Positions 45,137 through 47,754 of a stretch of 47,754 nucleotides of DNA are shown in pieces. Source of the stretch: Gammaproteobacteria bacterium F7 (GTDB taxonomy: Bacteria; Pseudomonadota; Gammaproteobacteria; Pseudomonadales; IMCC2047); NCBI GenBank assembly GCA_001593685.1, contig LUKI01000014.1, positions 1 through 47,754 on the forward strand, in the 5' to 3' direction. The notes beneath the pieces were generated by a model. That model had not been told where the DNA came from and did not search any database. It worked only from the letters and a program-made list of their open reading frames with translations. Made by a program: the position numbers and the translations under genes. Every line of letters begins with the position of its first letter. The stretch's first letter is position 1.

Positions 45137-45551
45137 AGATAGTCGTTGACGTCGGTAGCCCCTCGAATTCTGGCACCTCATCTAGTTCCGCTTCCCAAGC
45201 AGCTTTGCTAGATGAGAAGATATGCGCCGTTGGTGACATAGAAATCGTTGTGTCCAAACACCCTGCAGGGACTACGAGCAGGTCTGCAAGCTGAGTACTT
45301 GGTAATGCTGAGCCACACAGCTTACAAAAGCTCTTGTTGTGACGAGTGCCAGCAAGCGTAAAGGAGGTCACAGCATCTGCACCCGACAGCCAGGTCAATT
45401 TTGCTGACTGCGAAAATAGATTTGCCGCATGAGCTGACCCTGTATCCTTTTGGCAATGCTGACAATGGCACAGGTAAAAGCTTTCGAAATCGCCTTGTAT
45501 CTCGAATTTAACGGTGCCACACAGGCAAGAACCAAAGTAATCATCAGTCAT
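45132..45551 (-). CDS. GFA / CENP-V family zinc protein
   Basis: The 139 residues (ATG 45551, AAGGA 8 nt upstream) have the GFA zinc-binding pattern: GSCLCGTVKFEI, FYLCHCQHCQKDTGSAHAANLF, and SFCKLCGSALP. The family includes S-(hydroxymethyl)glutathione synthase and many proteins of unknown activity; small stand-alone members are common in integron cassettes. A longer frame to 45587 would start inside the attC core GTTATGT and is rejected. It has no promoter of its own that I can see. Confidence 0.85.
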   Translation of the reverse strand: MTDDYFGSCLCGTVKFEIQGDFESFYLCHCQHCQKDTGSAHAANLFSQSAKLTWLSGADAVTSFTLAGTRHNKSFCKLCGSALPSTQLADLLVVPAGCLDTTISMSPTAHIFSSSKAAWEAELDEVPEFEGLPTSTTIS

Positions 45552-45583
45552 TGTGTTTCCTTCTATGATCTTTAGATGCGTGT

Positions 45584-45669
45584 ACATAACGCCTACCCTC
45601 AGCTGACCGTTTGGAGTGAATGATCGAAGGGGAGTAACGGAAAGAGGGAGGGCTGCAAGGCATTATTAT
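45584..45669 (-). repeat. attC-like site 3
   Basis: On the minus strand it runs from ATAATAATGCCTTGCAGCC to GTCAGCTGAGGGTAGGCG followed by core GTTATGT (45590-45584). ATAATGCCT...CAGC and GCTG...AGGCGTTAT pair with a few mismatches. Length is 86 bp and it fills the whole spacer between ZIP and GFA genes. Confidence 0.6.
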
Positions 45670-45671
45670 AT

Positions 45672-46391
45672 CTAAGCCACTGAAATGAGCATATTACCAA
45701 TTAAACCCAACAAAAAGCCCGCTATTGCTCCGAGTGCCGGCAAACCACCGCTGTCTGGTTTTGACTCTGGAGCAACATCTTGAAAGACAAGATAAAGAAT
45801 ACCCGCACCAGCAAATAGCATTAACCCGGCAACGAATTCGTGAGCTTGTGCTAGCACAAAAAAGCCCATTAGGGCGCATACTGGCCCAGCAACGGCCAAA
45901 CAGAAGAATGATGCGAGCAACTTTGACGAACGTATTGACGATGACTCGGCCAGCTCCTCATAAGCATTGAAGCCTTCAGGTAAGTTTTGGAGCACCATAA
46001 GAAGGGCGAGGATCAAACCAGTGCTTTCACCAACTGCAAAAGCGGCTCCGAGAGCTATAGCCTCTGGAATAAAGTCGGAAAGCATGGCGACAAGTTGCCC
46101 CATTGAGCTTTTTAATTGGCTCAAGTATCTGTCGAGCGTATAGAAGAATGCGCCGCCAGCACTAAAGCAAACGGCAGCTAATGTTGGCGAAAGTTTACTG
46201 GCACCTTCAGGCACCAAAACTAACGCAACTGCCGATATCAAAGCGCCTCCCCCAAATGCGACAATAAATAGCCTTGAATTTCGAGTTAGAATTTTGGGAT
46301 GGACTAAGTCAAAGCGAGCCAGTATCGCGCCGGTCGGCATAGCAAGCCCTGCGAGTAAAGATAGAAAAGTTACGTAGAGGTAATCAGGCAT
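45672..46391 (-). CDS. ZIP-family divalent metal transporter
   Basis: The 239 residues have about seven to eight hydrophobic helices. Helix 4 carries SDFIPEAIALGAAF and helix 5 VLQNLPEGFNAYEEL, the paired PE motifs that form the ZIP metal site; the usual first histidines are Asp and Gln here. ZIP proteins move zinc, iron or other divalent cations toward the cytosol. The protein is slightly shorter than ZupT. It begins with ATG 46391 without a strong ribosome-binding site and lies between two attC-like spacers, so it is probably a cassette gene. Confidence 0.82.
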   Translation of the reverse strand: MPDYLYVTFLSLLAGLAMPTGAILARFDLVHPKILTRNSRLFIVAFGGGALISAVALVLVPEGASKLSPTLAAVCFSAGGAFFYTLDRYLSQLKSSMGQLVAMLSDFIPEAIALGAAFAVGESTGLILALLMVLQNLPEGFNAYEELAESSSIRSSKLLASFFCLAVAGPVCALMGFFVLAQAHEFVAGLMLFAGAGILYLVFQDVAPESKPDSGGLPALGAIAGFLLGLIGNMLISVA

Positions 46392-46437
46392 ATTGGTCCG
46401 GTATCGCTCGCGTAATAGACGAGCTTGCGAGCCTCCT

Positions 46438-46455
46438 GGTTGACGCGCTTGTTAA
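46438..46455 (-). repeat. attC-like half-site after the VOC gene (degenerate)
   Basis: On the minus strand GTTAACAAGCGCGTCAACC looks like the R''-L'' half of an attC, with the VOC stop codon TAA inside the core. The matching second half is not recognisable before the ZIP start; a GCTCGC/GCGAGC hairpin occupies the space. Confidence 0.4.
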
Positions 46456-46847
46456 CTGTTCGCTGGCTGATGAAACTCGATGACATTTTTGTCTGGATCT
46501 CTTATAAAAAAGAACTTGGCACCTTCAAACTCAACTTCTTCGGTTATTGTAATACCTAGTTCTTTTAAGGACTTTAGCGCAGATTCGGCACTGGTTACTT
46601 CTAGCGCAACGTGAGTGTAACCTGTGTTTTTTTGAGGCGTATCCATTAGGATATTTTCTGTACACTCAGAATCCGCGTTGAGAATGAAATTTATATTAAT
46701 ACCTGACGGGTGTTCCATAATTGCCACTGGTTCGGGTCCGACTGGGCCAACAATAAAGATAAATCCCAATTTTTCGTAAAAAGCTCTGGAGGTACTTAGG
46801 TCTTTAACTCTTAATCCAACATGATTGATTTTAGTAATTTCTTTCAC
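46452..46847 (-). CDS. VOC superfamily (glyoxalase/dioxygenase-like) protein
   Basis: The 131 residues have two beta-alpha-beta-beta-beta modules: KINHVGLRVKDLSTSRAFYEKLGF at the start, and THVALEVTSAESALKSLKELG followed by FFIRDPDKNVIEFHQP at the end. Candidate metal ligands are His9, His79 region (TH) and the Glu in VIEFH. VOC proteins of this size include glyoxalase I, fosfomycin-resistance enzymes and many uncharacterised members, so no substrate is assigned. The start is GTG 46847 with a weak ribosome-binding site. Confidence 0.85.
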   Translation of the reverse strand: MKEITKINHVGLRVKDLSTSRAFYEKLGFIFIVGPVGPEPVAIMEHPSGININFILNADSECTENILMDTPQKNTGYTHVALEVTSAESALKSLKELGITITEEVEFEGAKFFFIRDPDKNVIEFHQPANS

Positions 46848-46874
46848 GATCTACATTTTCCATTTGTATAGAGA

Positions 46875-46892
46875 GTTAACGCGTTTGTTATG
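46875..46892 (-). repeat. attC-like half-site after the last cassette gene (degenerate)
   Basis: On the minus strand CATAACAAACGCGTTAAC resembles the start of Vibrio-type attC repeats (TAACAAACGC). The other half is missing from the 49-bp spacer. It lies 4 nt after the stop codon of the unknown gene. Confidence 0.4.
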
Positions 46893-46896
46893 AATA

Positions 46897-47694
46897 TTAC
46901 CATTCGTATTCGTCGCCTTCATCTTCGCTCAAATTTAAGTATGAGAGATTAATGAATTCGTAATTAGGATCTATTAGTTCACCTATAACCTCCAAACCTA
47001 ATTCCGGGTCTGTAATTGAAAGATCTAGATTTCCAGAAGCATATTCGGATACTAGTCGGTCGTTAAAAATATCTCCGAACAACCCCCAGCCATCGAATGC
47101 CAATAGCTCTGCTCGATTGAGCATTATATCCCTGAGAACATCCCATGTATGAAAACCTTCCATTGTTGGACTACAGAATCCACTTAAAAACCTTTTACCT
47201 GAATTCGTTATCTTTGCTAGAAAGTCGCCATGACCAGTAGGGTCTTCTTCCTGCACAAGTTTAATAAATCGGGCCTGCATATCAGTTAAATCATCTAAAC
47301 TATCAATATCATGTAAGAACCTTTCAATAGACTGAAATGGAGCCATGTTGAATATTGAAATACTATATGGAGCAAGACTAAGCTCCCAATGATCTTTCCA
47401 CAGGAATGCAAAGCCATGACCATTTTGCCTATTTCCCTCAACTGACATGACGGATAACGCGGCTTTCATTTGCGTAACATGTTTGTCCAATCGCTCTTTG
47501 TCCGGGTTTTGTCCGTACAAGCCATGGTCATATAAACACAGTTGATAGCCTGCAATATGCTGTCCTGAAATCTTTTCGCTAGAATTTGCTTCCAACAGAG
47601 AATTAATATCTACTATTTCAAGTTTTATGAATAGCCCCCATGACTCTAGACACTCCGCATGGTAAAAATGAACCACCGGAGGAAGCATGAACAA
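46897..47694 (-). pseudogene. Unknown protein, 5' end replaced by an IS3-family insertion
   Basis: The open frame has 265 codons, but the IS tip at 47641 means the first 18 (through ...CLES) come from the element. The native part begins near WGLFIKLEIVDINSLLEANSSEK and continues to an acidic C-terminus SEDEGDEYEW. I recognise no domain; it looks like a soluble cytosolic protein with mixed helix and strand, low cysteine and no signal peptide. It may be expressed from a start codon inside the IS or not at all. It is the outermost gene of the putative cassette array, and its codon use is AT-richer than the core genes. Confidence 0.6.
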
Positions 47695-47754
47695 ACGTCG
47701 TCAATTCACAGAAGAATTCAAACAAGAAGCCGCTAACCAAGTCATTGAGAGAGG
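47641..47754 (+). mobile_element. Terminal part of a second IS3-family insertion sequence (right window edge)
   Basis: The element begins with a TG tip, TGACTCTAGACACTCCGC, followed 46 nt later by an orfA start with a GGAGGAAG ribosome-binding site. The tip differs from that of the left-edge element, so they are not copies of one IS. The rest lies outside the window. Confidence 0.7.
47687..47754 (+). CDS. IS3-family transposase OrfA, N-terminal fragment (runs off window)
   Basis: The 22 visible codons begin MNKRRQFTEEFKQEAANQV, the standard opening of IS3-family (transposase_8) OrfA helix-turn-helix proteins. ATG 47687 follows GGAGGAAG closely. The downstream gene is cut by the window end. 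Confidence 0.85.
   Translation, partial: MNKRRQFTEEFKQEAANQVIER

Larger units (their letters stand above)
44152..47640 (-). mobile_element. Putative integron gene-cassette array fragment (no integrase in window)
   Basis: Five short genes on the same strand (SDR, GFA, ZIP, VOC, unknown) are separated by compact spacers that contain attC-like imperfect inverted repeats (44152-44223, 45054-45136, 45584-45669) or attC-like half-sites (46438-46455, 46875-46892). Core sites GTTAGAC and TAACAA are visible, and two genes end with their stop codon inside the TAACAA core, as is typical for cassettes. The gene content is unrelated in function. An integrase and attI would be expected to the right, beyond the IS at 47641. 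The assignment is by eye and should be tested with an attC covariance model. Confidence 0.6.

Overview
The window looks like a chromosomal segment of a moderate-GC gammaproteobacterium related to the Pseudomonas/Cellvibrio/marine oligotroph lineages. The main reason is gene order: a LysR regulator divergent from leuC-leuD-leuB, then asd-fimV-truA-trpF-accD-folC-SPOR protein-cvpA-metZ, follows the Pseudomonas arrangement except that purF is missing between cvpA and metZ. hrpA, a tal-dusA pair and an HsbR/HsbA-like partner-switch pair fit the same lineage. No rRNA, tRNA or CRISPR array was recognised.

Layout. 1-122 is the edge of an IS3-family element that truncates a GAF-PAS-PAS-GGDEF-EAL protein (115-2322). 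2.5-14.9 kb holds mostly housekeeping and signalling genes: macro-domain protein, MaoC-type hydratase, hrpA, mlaA, response regulator/PP2C phosphatase plus STAS antagonist, a TerB-like protein, tal, dusA and an NMT1-sensor diguanylate cyclase. 15.5-19.65 kb is a tightly overlapping four-gene operon: TonB-dependent receptor, a TiaS-like 'IDDTD' protein, a polytopic membrane protein and a TupA/ModA-like binding protein. This is the best candidate for an undescribed uptake system. 19.8-22 kb holds tpm, a MerR regulator, an encapsulin-type ferritin (EncFtn) without encapsulin, and a lipocalin. 22-26.8 kb holds two divergent NarK-type transporters with an FNR/Anr-like promoter between them, followed by a PP2C-Ser/Thr kinase fusion. 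26.8-41.3 kb is the conserved leucine/aspartate/tryptophan/fatty acid/folate/methionine block. 41.3-43.5 kb holds a small membrane protein, a truncated haemoglobin, hpf and a YeeZ-like epimerase.

The right end is accessory DNA. A mini-operon of a ribbon-helix-helix protein and a 40-residue lysine-rich protein has a near-consensus sigma70 promoter, a palindromic operator and a terminator. Next to it lies what reads as a piece of an integron cassette array on the minus strand (about 44152-47640): an SDR gene (frameshifted), a GFA/CENP-V protein, a ZIP transporter, a VOC/glyoxalase protein and an unknown protein. They are separated by attC-like imperfect inverted repeats or attC half-sites, and stop codons fall inside or next to the site cores. 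A second, different IS3-family element cuts the last cassette at 47641. No integrase is inside the window.

Functional threads are c-di-GMP signalling (two GGDEF proteins, one broken), partner-switch regulation, nitrate uptake under probable oxygen control, metal/oxyanion handling (TonB operon, EncFtn, ZIP, tpm) and amino-acid biosynthesis. All functional calls come from reading motifs by eye. No database search was run.
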